A stretch of 64,000 bases of DNA from Gemmatimonadota bacterium (GTDB lineage Bacteria > Gemmatimonadota > Gemmatimonadetes > Longimicrobiales > Gaopeijiaceae). Both the position numbers and the translations under genes were made by a program. Shown here piece after piece: positions 47,159 to 56,646 of this stretch. Location of the stretch: the NCBI GenBank assembly GCA_022823225.1, contig JAJDXM010000046.1, positions 1 through 64,000 of the forward strand, written 5' to 3'. Every line of letters starts with the position of its first letter. The stretch's first letter is position 1. The notes beneath the pieces were generated by a model. It ran no database searches. It was not told where the DNA came from and was given only the letters and a program-made list of their open reading frames with translations.

Positions 47159-47611
47159 ATGTTGCTTCGGGACTATCTGACGCCGGAACGGGTCGACCTC
47201 CATCTGGACGGCACGACGAAGGAGGAGATCCTGGATGCCATGGTGGCGCTCCTTATGCTGGACGACCGGTCACGGGAGATACTGTCGCGCACCCTTCGGC
47301 GCCGTGAGAATCTGGGTTCCACCGGGATTGGAAGGGGCATCGCGATCCCTCACTGCCGCTCCCTTGTGGTCAACCGCCTGCACCTCGCGTATGCACGCCG
47401 TCCCGGCGGCGTGGACTTTCAGTCGATCGACGGCCAGCCCGTCTCGCACTTCTTCCTCATTGTCGCGCCGCCGCTCGAGGTCTCCGGGCAATACCTGCCC
47501 ACGCTCGGGCGGATCGCGCAGTTCGCCCGCGATCCCGGGGTGCCCGAAAGGCTGGAGGCGCTTGAGTCGGCGGAGCAGCTCTTCCAGCTTCTGGAAGACA
47601 AGGGAATGTGA
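47159..47611 (+). CDS. PtsN/fructose-type PTS EIIA protein
   Basis: A 150-residue EIIA-2 domain protein. The phosphorylatable His65 sits in GIAIPHCR, the family signature, with LTPERVDLHLDG at the start. It is most like PtsN (EIIA-Ntr), which is regulatory rather than a transporter part. The start is the ATG before LLRDYL; an upstream frame is open but overlaps dusB's start region. AGGGAG lies 14 bases upstream, so the start is moderately certain. No EIIB or EIIC is adjacent. Confidence 0.87.
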   Translation: MLLRDYLTPERVDLHLDGTTKEEILDAMVALLMLDDRSREILSRTLRRRENLGSTGIGRGIAIPHCRSLVVNRLHLAYARRPGGVDFQSIDGQPVSHFFLIVAPPLEVSGQYLPTLGRIAQFARDPGVPERLEALESAEQLFQLLEDKGM

Positions 47612-47688
47612 AGCGGGGGACCGGGACCATGCGGTCCGCGAAGGACCCGGCGGGTATCCGCGGGCAGCCCGCCAACTGGCCGGCCGGA

Positions 47689-48126
47689 CTACTTCGTGAC
47701 GTACATCTTGATGAAGTCCTTTTTTCCGCCGACGGTCATCTGCACCAGATAGATGCCGGAGGCGACAAGGTTGCCGTTGCGGTCGCGACCGTCCCAGTAG
47801 GCCTCGTAGCGGCCCGGAGCCGGGTATTCCATCTGAAGGACCGGCAATCCGTCGCCCCCCGGCACCCTGAGGGCGCGGGGCGAGGCCACGTACTGGGTAA
47901 GGATGTTGAAGATCCTGATCGAAACCGCGGGCGGTTCCCCATCCTCGAACAGAGACTCGTCAAGGGTGAACGGGATTCGAGTCTCGGGATTGAAGGGGTT
48001 GGGGTAGTTCTGTTCGAGCTTGAATCCCTTCGGCGGCTCGTCCTCGCGCACAGGGGGATCCTGAGCGGCCACACCGGCGGCGCCGCCCGAACAGAGTAGC
48101 AAAAGGACGCACAGTACGCGTCTCAA
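47689..48126 (-). CDS. small secreted protein made of a T9SS-like/FlgD-like Ig domain
   Basis: A 145-residue protein with a signal peptide (cleavage near VAAQ) and one domain. The motif NYPNPFNPETRIPFTL and the end GIYLVQMTVGGKKDFIKMYVTK match the type A sorting-domain/FlgD-Ig pattern usually found at the C-terminus of large secreted proteins. Here it makes up nearly the whole mature protein. The start is a TTG with AGGA seven bases upstream, and a strong promoter lies ahead. Function unknown. Confidence 0.78.
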   Translation of the reverse strand: MRRVLCVLLLLCSGGAAGVAAQDPPVREDEPPKGFKLEQNYPNPFNPETRIPFTLDESLFEDGEPPAVSIRIFNILTQYVASPRALRVPGGDGLPVLQMEYPAPGRYEAYWDGRDRNGNLVASGIYLVQMTVGGKKDFIKMYVTK

Positions 48127-48146
48127 CGTGTTGTCCTGCCTTCGAG

Positions 48147-48191
48147 TCAGTAGCGTTGGTACGATCGCCCCTCCCAGGGCTGCGGAGTCAT
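48147..48191 (-). CDS. possible 14-codon leader ORF
   Basis: Within the transcript expected from the promoter at 48209-48238, an ATG after AAGGGTGAG starts a 14-codon frame (MTPQPWEGRSYQRY) ending 20 bases before the next gene. Nothing proves translation; it has no obvious attenuator codon run. Confidence 0.2.
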   Translation of the reverse strand: MTPQPWEGRSYQRY

Positions 48192-48208
48192 CTCACCCTT
48201 GCCAGCAC

Positions 48209-48238
48209 ATAGTACCGGAAACCGATTCCCGATGTCAA
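48209..48238 (-). promoter_or_regulatory. strong sigma-70-like promoter
   Basis: Minus-strand TTGACA (48233-48238), an 18-bp spacer and TACTAT (48209-48214) point to the small sorting-domain protein gene. It sits in the 184-bp gap after selB. Confidence 0.6.
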
Positions 48239-48310
48239 GCGGATTCTGCGCTCGCTCCGGGTGCTGTAGGTAGGACACCGCCGGGGCCCGAAGCGTTGCC
48301 CCGGGACTTG

Positions 48311-50248
48311 CTATGGCAGACTCGTTGCCACGCTGCGGGCGCCGTCGGCGCGGTCGGTGACTCCCGTCGCGTCGAAGTGACCCAGAAGGGGAATGAGGTG
48401 CTTGCGCGTGACCGGGAGAATCCGGCGAAAGTCGGCCGGGCCGAGGCCTTCCCTGCCCCCGAGCGCCTCCACGACCCTCCGTGCCGCCTGGTCCAGAACC
48501 CGCTCCGCGAACCAGAAGGTGTCGCCGACAAGCCGTATTCGTCCCCGGCCGGCCAGAAAACCCAGCAGCGGGCGCAACGCTGCGGGCGTTGTCGCGAGGT
48601 CGGCCGCGAGTTCGGCCTCCGTCGGCGCTTGCAGCCCCGCCCCCGTCAACACCTCCATCAGCCGGACTGCCAGCTCTTCTTCCCCGGACGAGAGCACGGC
48701 CTCGAAACCGGGGAGACGCGCCAGCCTTCCCTCGGTGACCAGAGCGCCGTCCCGCGCGAGACGCGCCGCGATCCCGTCTGCCAGGGCGGGGTGCGCCCGG
48801 CGGGGCAACGAGGTCCGAAGTCCGGCCAGCGGCGCCCCGGCCTCCAGCGAATGGTCCCTGTGATGACGTTCGACGGCGGCCAGGATCCGGGCCTCGCCGG
48901 CACTGACGATGGCCGGGTCGAAAAGGGTCCCTTCGATGAGGACGGGCGCCGTGCGGCCGGACCTCGCGCGAAAGCCGGCGCGCTGCGAGCCCCCCGCCTG
49001 GCCGGAACCGGCCGTCCACCCCGCCAGCACGCCAGCGGATGCGGCATCGAGCCCGGCCCAGCCGGCCAGCGCGGCGGCGCCTGCCAACGCGGCGTCGCCC
49101 CCCCGGGTGACCCGCTTGAGCGCGGCCCGCTCATCCTTCGTGAGACGCTTCCGCTTCGGCGGCGCCGGTTCCAGGACGACACCGCCCGCGATCGTCGTGA
49201 CGGGCGAGTAGGAACGCACGACGAATCGGTCGCCGGAACGCGCCACCACCGCCGATTCCAGGCGCAACTGCGCCAGGGCGGGGCTGCCCGGGGCCACCTG
49301 CCCGGCATCGAAGAGCGCCAGGCGCGCCATGATCTCGACGGTGCCGAGATGGACGCGGACCCGCTGTCCCGGTTCGAGCTTCCAGCCGGTGCCCGCCATG
49401 GCCAGGAGTTCCACGGTGAGCATCATTGATGGGCGCCAGCCGGGGTCCGTCACCAGCACGTCTCCCCGTGCGACGAGGCCGCGACGCACCGTGGCTCCGG
49501 TCAGCGCCACGGCGGTGCGCTGGCCGGCGACGGCCTCGGTCATCTGTTCGCCGTGTACCTGCAGGGCCCGGACGCGTGCGTCGCCGCCGCGGGGCAGAAC
49601 GCGAACGACCTCGCCGCGCGCCAGCCGCCCCGACCAGAGCGTTCCGGTCACCACCGTTCCGGTCCCCTCCACCGCGAAGACCCGGTCGACCGGAAGCCGG
49701 AAGAGGTCCTCCGCCGTGCGCACCCGCGCCCGCGACCCGCAACGCACGAGGGCCTCGGAGAGCGCGGCCAGGCTGGCCGGATCCCGAATGGAGGTGGGAA
49801 TCACCTCGGCGTCGCGGTAGGGCGTGTCTTCCAGGAGGTCCTGCACATCCTCGCGCACCAGCTCCAGCCACTCGTCGTCGACCAGATCGGCCTTGGTGAT
49901 GGCGACCACCATCGCCCCCACGCCCAGCAACCGCACGATCGCCATGTGTTCGCGCGTCTGGGGCATCACGCCCTCGTCGGCAGCGACCACCAGAAGAACG
50001 AGGTCCATACCCGTCGCCCCCGCGACCATCGCTCGCACGAAGCCCTCGTGCCCGGGGACATCCACGATCCCGAAGGCGCAGTCCTTCGTGGGCGCGTAGG
50101 GCGCAAAGCCGAGTTCGATCGTGATGCCGCGCGTCTTCTCCTCGACGAGCCGGTCGGTGTCTACTCCGGTCAAGGCGTGAACGAGCGCGGTCTTGCCATG
50201 GTCGATGTGGCCCGCGGTACCAAGGATGAGATTAGTGGCGCGGCCCAT
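48311..50248 (-). CDS. selB: selenocysteine-specific translation elongation factor SelB
   Basis: A 645-residue GTPase that delivers Sec-tRNA to UGA codons with a SECIS element. Residues 1-170 hold the G domain: GHIDHGKT (13-20), DVPGHE and TKAD. Domains II and III follow ([31 protein letters not shown]). The C-terminal part (about 380-645) holds the winged-helix repeats that bind SECIS, with a low-complexity Ala/Gly insertion near 390-430. The chosen ATG lies inside the end of recO (17-nt overlap); a TTG 15 bases upstream is an alternative. No selA, selC or selD is seen here. Confidence 0.95.
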   Translation of the reverse strand: MGRATNLILGTAGHIDHGKTALVHALTGVDTDRLVEEKTRGITIELGFAPYAPTKDCAFGIVDVPGHEGFVRAMVAGATGMDLVLLVVAADEGVMPQTREHMAIVRLLGVGAMVVAITKADLVDDEWLELVREDVQDLLEDTPYRDAEVIPTSIRDPASLAALSEALVRCGSRARVRTAEDLFRLPVDRVFAVEGTGTVVTGTLWSGRLARGEVVRVLPRGGDARVRALQVHGEQMTEAVAGQRTAVALTGATVRRGLVARGDVLVTDPGWRPSMMLTVELLAMAGTGWKLEPGQRVRVHLGTVEIMARLALFDAGQVAPGSPALAQLRLESAVVARSGDRFVVRSYSPVTTIAGGVVLEPAPPKRKRLTKDERAALKRVTRGGDAALAGAAALAGWAGLDAASAGVLAGWTAGSGQAGGSQRAGFRARSGRTAPVLIEGTLFDPAIVSAGEARILAAVERHHRDHSLEAGAPLAGLRTSLPRRAHPALADGIAARLARDGALVTEGRLARLPGFEAVLSSGEEELAVRLMEVLTGAGLQAPTEAELAADLATTPAALRPLLGFLAGRGRIRLVGDTFWFAERVLDQAARRVVEALGGREGLGPADFRRILPVTRKHLIPLLGHFDATGVTDRADGARSVATSLP

Positions 50249-50999
50249 CACCCCGGCTCGCAAGGTCCGGTTCCAGAAAGCGCAGCGAGCTCAGGCGGTC
50301 TCCACCGAGCATGTGGTAGGAGGTGAAGTCCCGCAGCAGCGAGATGTGCGCGCGGCGGCCCCGCAGCTCACTGGGAGCGTCTCCGGCGAGGAGCCGCTTC
50401 AGCTGCTCGCGGGCGTGCGGTCCGATCCGGCGAGATCCGCCCCACGAAGGGCAGCACGAACCTCCGACGCCTCCCGCCTGCATTTCGAACCACCCCATCT
50501 CCTCGGAATCGAGAGGGCGGCCACAGCAAAGGCATGCGGCCAGCTCGGGGCCGAACCCAAGCGTGTGCACGATGGTCCAGGCCAGGGCCAGCACCTGGGC
50601 CAACACCTCTTCCGGGGGTGCGGCCTCGAGCCGGTCGAGCCCGCTCGAGATTGCCCGATAGAGCCCGGCATTCGGCTCCTGCCACGTGTGGCGTAGCACG
50701 AGTTCCGCCGCTGCCGACGCACCGGCAAGGCGCGAAACGTCCCGCGCCAGACCAAAGCGCGAGTTCACGGGTGCGAACTCGCGGAGGGTCTGAAGGTCGC
50801 GTGTCTCGCGAAACACGAAGACCGCCATGCCTTCGCTGAAGGCGCCTGCTCCGCCGTATCCACGCGACGCTCCGCGCTGCCCGCCCTTTGCGATCACGCT
50901 CACCAGGCCGAGTTCGAGCGTGAAGAACCGCAGGATTCGACTGCTCTCCGAGTATGGGTGGGTACGGAGGAGAATGGCCTCCGTCTTCACTGCCGACAT
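50232..50999 (-). CDS. recO: DNA repair protein RecO
   Basis: A 255-residue protein that loads RecA with RecF and RecR. The OB-fold N-terminus (TEAILLRTHPYSESSRILRFFT) and the C-terminal zinc-finger region (CLCCGRPLDSEE and SCCPSW) are visible. The end overlaps selB by 17 nt. It starts ten bases after the stop of the next gene upstream, implying one operon. Confidence 0.93.
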   Translation of the reverse strand: MSAVKTEAILLRTHPYSESSRILRFFTLELGLVSVIAKGGQRGASRGYGGAGAFSEGMAVFVFRETRDLQTLREFAPVNSRFGLARDVSRLAGASAAAELVLRHTWQEPNAGLYRAISSGLDRLEAAPPEEVLAQVLALAWTIVHTLGFGPELAACLCCGRPLDSEEMGWFEMQAGGVGGSCCPSWGGSRRIGPHAREQLKRLLAGDAPSELRGRRAHISLLRDFTSYHMLGGDRLSSLRFLEPDLASRGDGPRH

Positions 51000-51009
51000 T
51001 CGCTCACCT

Positions 51010-52089
51010 TCACCCTTTCAGCTCCCTGAGCAGCGCTCCCCGTTTCCGCGCGTACTCCCCGTCAGCGATTTCGCCTGCGTTCCGTGCTTCGTCCAGCCTC
51101 GCCACCGCGATCAGGAGCTCTCGCCGACGGCCTGCTCGCGCCCCCGGGCTCCCGCCCCGCGACCGCGAGCGCAGGGCCAAGATCGATCCCGCCGCCGTCA
51201 GGGCCAGCGCCAGGAGGGCGGCCAGGAACTGCATCGAGCGGCCATCCGTGAGGGTCGCGCCCCGCTCGACAACCACGACCGCGCCCGCCATCTCGCGGCC
51301 CGCAAAGCGGCGGAACGTTCCGCCGTCCATCTCCATCGGCCCGAGCGAGGCGAGGCCTGTGACCGACAACTCACCCGCCGGTTCGCTGAAGAGGAGCTCC
51401 ATCGAGCCGGTGGCACCCTCCATCGGCAGCGTGAAGTTATCCTCCGGCACGCTGTAGCGAAACAGATAGACGTGTTCGCCCGGAGGGATCGGCGCCGACA
51501 CGTGCACCCGGCCGCCGCTGAAGGAGGCGGCCTGCGGGGCGACGTCGCTCGGGCCGACGCTGAAGCCGAGCGCACCCGGCGGAAGGGCGTGCGACCAGGT
51601 CGCGCCCTCCTCGCTCGCGACGAGCGTGACCTCCATCTCGTTCTCGACCTCGAAGAGATCCGTTACGAACCAGCCCGGTCCCGGCTGGGCGCGCTCCACG
51701 AAGACGTTTCTGATCCGCACCGGCAATCGCGTGTCGGGCCCGACACCCACGCGGCGGTAGGCTTGCACGACGTATGTCCCGCCGATGTCGGCGGGTCCGG
51801 TGACCGGGCCTCCGAAGTAGAGTACGTTCTCGAAGTGGACCGAGGCAAAGAAGACATCGCCCACTGTGGAATCGGAGGCCGTCTCGACGGCGAACTCGAA
51901 CCGTCCCCCGGCGGCGATCCGCACGCTGTCCACCTTCCCGGTAAGGTCGGGCGACGAGGGAGACACGCGGTGGAGAACCACCGTGCCGCTGTCGGCCGGC
52001 TCGCTTCCGATGCGGACCTCGCCAACCAGGAGAAAGCCGCCCCGAGACTGCTGCGCCGACACCGGGAAGGGGAACGCCGCCGCAAGCAA
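51010..52089 (-). CDS. exported protein of unknown function with C-terminal membrane helix
   Basis: At least 359 residues. From the TTG at 52089 the signal peptide (cleavage near PVSAQ) would be unusually short. The same frame stays open upstream to a CTG at 52182 that overlaps the nuclease stop as CTGA; starting there would give 390 residues and a proper basic N-region and hydrophobic core. The mature part is beta-rich (LVGEVRIGSEPADSGTVVLHRV) and ends with a helix near 290-308 followed by a charged tail resembling a short C-terminal SHOCT-like motif (ARLDEARNAGEIADGEYARKR). Function unknown. Confidence 0.68.
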   Translation of the reverse strand: MLAAAFPFPVSAQQSRGGFLLVGEVRIGSEPADSGTVVLHRVSPSSPDLTGKVDSVRIAAGGRFEFAVETASDSTVGDVFFASVHFENVLYFGGPVTGPADIGGTYVVQAYRRVGVGPDTRLPVRIRNVFVERAQPGPGWFVTDLFEVENEMEVTLVASEEGATWSHALPPGALGFSVGPSDVAPQAASFSGGRVHVSAPIPPGEHVYLFRYSVPEDNFTLPMEGATGSMELLFSEPAGELSVTGLASLGPMEMDGGTFRRFAGREMAGAVVVVERGATLTDGRSMQFLAALLALALTAAGSILALRSRSRGGSPGARAGRRRELLIAVARLDEARNAGEIADGEYARKRGALLRELKG

Positions 52090-52178
52090 CAGGAGTACAC
52101 GGCCACGCCCGCAACAGCACTGAAGGCGGCGAAGCGCCGAGTTGGCCGGGCGCCCTGCTCCCGGGCTGCGACGTCGAC

Positions 52179-52691
52179 TCAGCTCTCGAACCGTCCCAGA
52201 TCCTCCGGACGGAGGCCCCGCAGATGTTCCTCCAGCGCCTCGCCGCTCATCGTGGATTCGTCCTCGTCCTCGGCACCGCCCTCCTGCCCCGCGTCGATCA
52301 CTTCCGCCGCCGACTCGAGCAGCGCTTCATCCGCATAGATGCGGGCCTCCGCCCGCAGGGCGATTGCGATCGAGTCCGACGGCCGCGCATCGACCGAGAT
52401 AAGCTGGCCGTCGCGGTCGATGATCAGTTCGGCGAAGTAGGTGCTGTTCTGCACACGGGTGATGAGCACCCGCTGCAGCGTGCCCCCCAGGCCGCCCACG
52501 ATCGATACCAGCAGGTCATGCGTGAGCGGGCGCTGGAATGTGATGCCGCCCATCTGCATGGCGATCGCGCTCGCCTCTCCGGGACCGATCCAGATGGGCA
52601 GCACGCGGTCGCTCGCCGTGTCCTTCAGGATCACCACCGGCGTGTTGGACTTCCGGTCGAAGGCGAGGCTCTGCACGCTTACTTCGATCAT
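52179..52691 (-). CDS. bifunctional nuclease family (DUF151) protein
   Basis: A 170-residue protein of the DUF151/bifunctional nuclease family. The core is MIEVSVQSLAFDRKSNTPVV, LPIWIGPGEASAIAMQM, HDLLVSIVGGLGG and VDARPSDSIAIALRA. An acidic C-terminal tail follows. The start at 52691 has GGAGGGGGA upstream; the open frame continues upstream but lacks homology. Related plant and archaeal proteins have nuclease activity; the role in bacteria is unclear. Confidence 0.9.
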   Translation of the reverse strand: MIEVSVQSLAFDRKSNTPVVILKDTASDRVLPIWIGPGEASAIAMQMGGITFQRPLTHDLLVSIVGGLGGTLQRVLITRVQNSTYFAELIIDRDGQLISVDARPSDSIAIALRAEARIYADEALLESAAEVIDAGQEGGAEDEDESTMSGEALEEHLRGLRPEDLGRFES

Positions 52692-52840
52692 GATGTCCCC
52701 CTCCGTCTCGTGGCTCCCCGGTGCGGCTTCAGTACGGAGATGATCGCCCCGCCACCGCGGTTGCACAACCCGCCGGGCACGCGGGACACGCCCGGCCTTG
52801 AACGGGGCGGCCATCCCGCCGGCCGGGGAGCCTCACGCAC

Positions 52841-54112
52841 TCATAGCCCCAGGGCGAGCCTCAGTTCATTCACCCGGTCGATGCGTTCCCAACCGAAGAG
52901 GCGAATCTCGCGCCCCCCTGCCTCCACCGTCCCGGGCGCCCGGCCGAAGTGCCCGAACGCCGCTGTTGGACCAAAGACCGGTGCCGCCAGCCCCAGGTCG
53001 CGGATGATCGATTCGGGACGGAAGTCGAACACCTCCCGCACCGCGCGCGACAGCTCCCCGTCGCCGAGCCCGGAGGCTGCGGTCCCGAAGCTGTCCACCC
53101 AGACCTGCACCGGCTCGGCAACCCCGATCGCGTAGGCGAGCTGCACCTCGCACCGGAAGACGGCCCCCGAGGCGACGAGGTTCTTCGCAGCCCACCGCGC
53201 TGCGTAGGCACCGCTGCGGTCGACCTTGGTGGCGTCCTTGCCCGAGAAGGCCCCGCCGCCGTGACGCCCGAATCCGCCGTAGGTGTCGACGATGATCTTC
53301 CGGCCGGTGAGACCGGCGTCGCCGTGCGGTCCTCCCCGGACGAAACTCCCGCTGGGATTGATGTGGTAGACCGTCTCCGCGTCCTCGCCGGCCGCGAACC
53401 CGGCCAGGGCCGGGCGCACCACCTTCTCGGCGAGTTCATCCCGTATGCGGGCGTGGGTCAGGCCTTCCTCGTGTTGCGCGCTCAGAACGACCGTCCCGAT
53501 CCGGCGGGGCCGCCAGTTGTCGCCGTACTCGAAGGTGACCTGCGATTTTCCGTCGGGCCGAAGCCACGGAATCTCGCCGCTCCTGCGCGCAGCGGACAGC
53601 CTGCGCACCAGCGCGTGGGCCGCGGAGATCGGCGCGGGCATCAGTTCGGGCGTGTCGTCGCAGGCGAAGCCGAACATCATTCCCTGATCGCCGGCGCCGA
53701 GGGGTTTCCCCTTTTCGCGCGCCTCGTCGACCGCGGCCCCGATCTCGGGTGACTGTTCGTCAAGCTTGACCAGTACCTCGCAGGAATCGGCGTCGATGCC
53801 GTATTCGCCGCGGGTGTAACCGGCAGCCCTGATGGTCCTGCGGACCAGTTCGGGAATGTGCAGACGGCTCTCGGTTGTGATTTCGCCGGCGACCAGGGCG
53901 AAACCGGTGGTCACGAGCGTCTCGCATGCAACCCGGCTCTGCGGGTCGTCCTTCAGAACGGCATCGACGACAGCGTCCGAAATCTGGTCGGCAATCTTGT
54001 CGGGGTGCCCCTCCGTAACGGACTCGGAAGTGAAAAGGCGGCTCAAGTGGCTGTAACTCGCGAAAACGGGGTCTGGGTTGGCATTCCGGATGCGTGCTGC
54101 CGCATCCGGCAT
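52841..54112 (-). CDS. metK: S-adenosylmethionine synthetase
   Basis: A cytosolic enzyme making SAM from methionine and ATP. Motifs are [32 protein letters not shown] and [14 protein letters not shown]. The given ATG yields 423 residues, but homologues start at MSRLFTSES, which corresponds to a TTG at 54046 giving 401 residues. Neither start has a good ribosome-binding site. A 9-bp inverted repeat lies between the two starts. Confidence 0.94.
   Translation of the reverse strand: MPDAAARIRNANPDPVFASYSHLSRLFTSESVTEGHPDKIADQISDAVVDAVLKDDPQSRVACETLVTTGFALVAGEITTESRLHIPELVRRTIRAAGYTRGEYGIDADSCEVLVKLDEQSPEIGAAVDEAREKGKPLGAGDQGMMFGFACDDTPELMPAPISAAHALVRRLSAARRSGEIPWLRPDGKSQVTFEYGDNWRPRRIGTVVLSAQHEEGLTHARIRDELAEKVVRPALAGFAAGEDAETVYHINPSGSFVRGGPHGDAGLTGRKIIVDTYGGFGRHGGGAFSGKDATKVDRSGAYAARWAAKNLVASGAVFRCEVQLAYAIGVAEPVQVWVDSFGTAASGLGDGELSRAVREVFDFRPESIIRDLGLAAPVFGPTAAFGHFGRAPGTVEAGGREIRLFGWERIDRVNELRLALGL
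54086..54109 (-). promoter_or_regulatory. perfect 9-bp inverted repeat at the metK 5' end
   Basis: CCGGATGCG, a six-base loop and CGCATCCGG. If metK begins at 54046 this lies in its leader, where it could act as a translational control hairpin. It does not fit a SAM riboswitch fold that I know. Confidence 0.3.
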
Positions 54113-54213
54113 GGAACGTTACAAGGATGTCGGGGAAGAAGGAATCGCCGGGCGCCGGTCCGGCAGGCGGCGCGGACAGCGCGAATCCGCTGCCGGCCGC
54201 TTTCGGCGGCGGA

Positions 54214-55980
54214 CTATTCCGCGCGCTGCCCGCTCTCTGCCGTGCGCGCAACCGACTGCTGCAGGATCCGCCGGGCCTCCGCGCTGGTGTGAGCCGCAAG
54301 CACCCTGGCGGAGGCGGCGCGCACATCCTCCATTCGGGAGCCGCGTATGAGGTTCCTGATCTCGGGGAGAGCGGGCCAGGCAACCGAGAGCGACTCCACA
54401 CCGAGTCCCATGAGCAGGAGCGCTCCTGCGGGACGCGCGGCCAACTCGCCGCAGGCGCCGACTTCGATCCCGGCCGCACGACCGGCCTCCGCGATCAGGG
54501 AAATCAGCCTCGGCACGGAGGGGTGGAAGGGATCGAAGAGGTCCGAGAGGCCGGTGTTGGTACGGTCGACGGCCAGGGCGTACTGGACGAGGTCATTGGT
54601 GCCGATCGAGAGAAAGTCGGCGCTGGCCGCCAACTCCGGCGCCGCCAGCGCCCCGCCCGGAGTCTCGATCATGGCGCCGACCTTGACATCGTCCCTGAAA
54701 GGCTCCCCACGACGTGCCAGCTGCTCGCCGGCCACCTCCAGCAGCCCCCGGAACGCCACCATTTCCCGGGTGCTGTTTACCAGCGGCACCATGATGCGGA
54801 CATCGCCGTGAACGGCGGCCCGCAGAATCGCGCGAAGCTGCACGAGGAAGAGTTCGGGCTCGTCCCGGCACACACGGACACCCCGTCTCCCCAGGAAGGG
54901 GTTGTCCTCGGTTGGCATGTGCAGAAAGAGCGGAAACTTGTCGCCCCCGAGATCGAACACCCGGATGAGCACGGCCTGCGTGGAAAAGGTCTCCGCAACT
55001 GCCCGGTAGGCCAGATACTGCTCCTCCTCGTCCGGGAACGCGCGGCGCCCGACCACCAGGAATTCCGTGCGGAAAAGCCCGACTCCCTCCGCGCCGAGCG
55101 CCCGCGCGCGCCGCGCTTCCCCGGGCAGATCCAGATTCGCCCGAAGGGTCACGCCGACGCTGTCGAGCGTGATGGCCGGTTCGCTCGCGGCCGACACGAC
55201 CCGACGCGTCCAGCCCATGATCCTGGACCGGCGCCGTTCGAACCGCTCCGCCTCCGAGTCCCCCGGGTCGACCACGACGCGTCCCATGCGCCCGTCCACG
55301 ATGATCGCGTGGCCATCGCTCGCCCGTGCAAAGACGTCCCCCAGCCCCACGACCGCGGGGACCTCCATTGACCGCGCGAGGATCGCCCAGTGGGAGGCGC
55401 GCGACCCGCCGTCGGTGGCAAGTCCCTTCACGGTGCCCGGATCGAGGCCCGCGACGAAGCTGGGCGTGAGTTCACGGGCCACGATCACGGCATCCGGTTC
55501 GTCGTTGGTCTCCCAGGGGCTCCCGAGCCCCAGCAGCCGGTTGAGAACGCGCAGCTTCAGGTCCTGGAGATCGTTCAGACGGTCGAGGACCATCGAGTGG
55601 GAGGTGCGTGCCCAGAGCTCCCGCAACTCGAGCATTCGCCACTCGAAGGCCCGTGCGGCGGTGACCCGGTGCTCGGAGATGTAGCGTCTGGTGCCCTCCA
55701 CCACCTCCGGGTCCTCCAACATGAGGATCTGCGGATCGAAGATTCGGGCCTCCACGGATCCCAGGAGCGTCTCGGTCTCGGCCTTGAGCCGCTCCAGATG
55801 ACGCCGGGCCCACAGGAGCGCCTCGTCGAAGCGCTCCAGTTCCCTGCCCGCACCACCGGGGCGGACCGTCGCCCTGGGCGCCTCGGGCACATGCCAGTCC
55901 AGCTTGCGCACGCGCCCAAAGGCGATGCCGTCGGAGGCCGGGAAGCCCTCGAGACGGATGGAGGATTCGGCATCACTCAT
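54214..55980 (-). CDS. ptsI: PTS enzyme I (PEP-protein phosphotransferase)
   Basis: A 588-residue cytosolic enzyme that passes phosphate from PEP to HPr. The phospho-His197 lies in GSRASHWAILARS (less canonical than GGRTSHAAI). The C-terminal PEP-binding barrel has FRTEFL, MVPLVN, TNDLVQYALAVDR and the catalytic Cys in VGACGEL. The start overlaps the ptsH stop through ATGAGTGA. Confidence 0.93.
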   Translation of the reverse strand: MSDAESSIRLEGFPASDGIAFGRVRKLDWHVPEAPRATVRPGGAGRELERFDEALLWARRHLERLKAETETLLGSVEARIFDPQILMLEDPEVVEGTRRYISEHRVTAARAFEWRMLELRELWARTSHSMVLDRLNDLQDLKLRVLNRLLGLGSPWETNDEPDAVIVARELTPSFVAGLDPGTVKGLATDGGSRASHWAILARSMEVPAVVGLGDVFARASDGHAIIVDGRMGRVVVDPGDSEAERFERRRSRIMGWTRRVVSAASEPAITLDSVGVTLRANLDLPGEARRARALGAEGVGLFRTEFLVVGRRAFPDEEEQYLAYRAVAETFSTQAVLIRVFDLGGDKFPLFLHMPTEDNPFLGRRGVRVCRDEPELFLVQLRAILRAAVHGDVRIMVPLVNSTREMVAFRGLLEVAGEQLARRGEPFRDDVKVGAMIETPGGALAAPELAASADFLSIGTNDLVQYALAVDRTNTGLSDLFDPFHPSVPRLISLIAEAGRAAGIEVGACGELAARPAGALLLMGLGVESLSVAWPALPEIRNLIRGSRMEDVRAASARVLAAHTSAEARRILQQSVARTAESGQRAE

Positions 55981-56239
55981 CGAACCCGCGCCTCACCAGC
56001 CTGGCGAGCGCCTCCACCGCCCGGTCGGCATCGGCCCCTTCCGCGGTGATCGTCAGCTCGCTCCCCTGTTCGGCGGCGAGCATCAGGACCCCCATGATGG
56101 ACTTGGCATTCACCTCCAGGTCGTTCCTGGACACCTGAATCGATGAAGCGAAGCTCCCCGCCAGCTTCACGAACTCGGCCGACGGCCGTGCGTGCATGCC
56201 GGCTGCATTCGGGACCTGCACCGTCTGCGCGCGGGTCAT
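55973..56239 (-). CDS. ptsH: HPr phosphocarrier protein
   Basis: An 88-residue HPr. The EI-phosphorylated His16 is in AGMHARP and the HPrK target Ser47 is in KSIMGVLML. It overlaps the EIIA gene by four bases upstream and ptsI by eight downstream. Having both sites intact, plus hprK in the operon, implies Ser-phosphorylation control. Confidence 0.94.
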   Translation of the reverse strand: MTRAQTVQVPNAAGMHARPSAEFVKLAGSFASSIQVSRNDLEVNAKSIMGVLMLAAEQGSELTITAEGADADRAVEALARLVRRGFDE

Positions 56240-56646
56240 GGATCGGCAACGGTGTGGCGGTTGCCGACGATCGATCCCCGGGCCTTTTCGGCCAGCCGCG
56301 GGATCAATTCGTCGAAGGCAAGTCTCCGATTGAAGACAAAGTCGAGCAGCATCGGCAGATTGACGCCGGTGACGACCGGCGTCTCCGGGTAGTCGCGCAC
56401 CAGGATCATGGCCGACAGATGGCAGCTGCCGCTGGGGAGATCCGTGAAGATCACGTTGCGCGACTGCGCGAGGACGACCCGGGTCCGTTCGCACAGATCG
56501 TCGCAGCCAAGTCCCCGGTTGGGGACCGCGACCAGTTCCTCCGGCGTCACGCCCGCGATCTGGCGAACCGCATCCACGAGTCCCTCGGCGAGTCCCCCGT
56601 GGGCGACGACGACCCCTCTCGCTGGCGCTAGCGTCGCTTCACTCAT
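56236..56646 (-). CDS. PTS mannose-type EIIA protein
   Basis: A 136-residue EIIA-Man domain. His16 in VVAHGGLAEGLVDAV is the likely phosphorylation site; TDLPSGSCH and VVTGVNLPMLLDF follow. There is no EIIB/C/D partner nearby, so a regulatory role is likely. It overlaps hprK and ptsH. Confidence 0.88.
   Translation of the reverse strand: MSEATLAPARGVVVAHGGLAEGLVDAVRQIAGVTPEELVAVPNRGLGCDDLCERTRVVLAQSRNVIFTDLPSGSCHLSAMILVRDYPETPVVTGVNLPMLLDFVFNRRLAFDELIPRLAEKARGSIVGNRHTVADP

Noticed and set aside
48127-48310. tRNA-Sec gene (selC) beside selB
   Set aside because: No T arm with TTCGA between GC stems or long acceptor helix is present in this gap on either strand.
54040-54213. SAM riboswitch upstream of metK
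   Set aside because: The gap is short and lacks the multi-helix pattern of SAM riboswitch classes that I can recognise; only one inverted repeat is seen.
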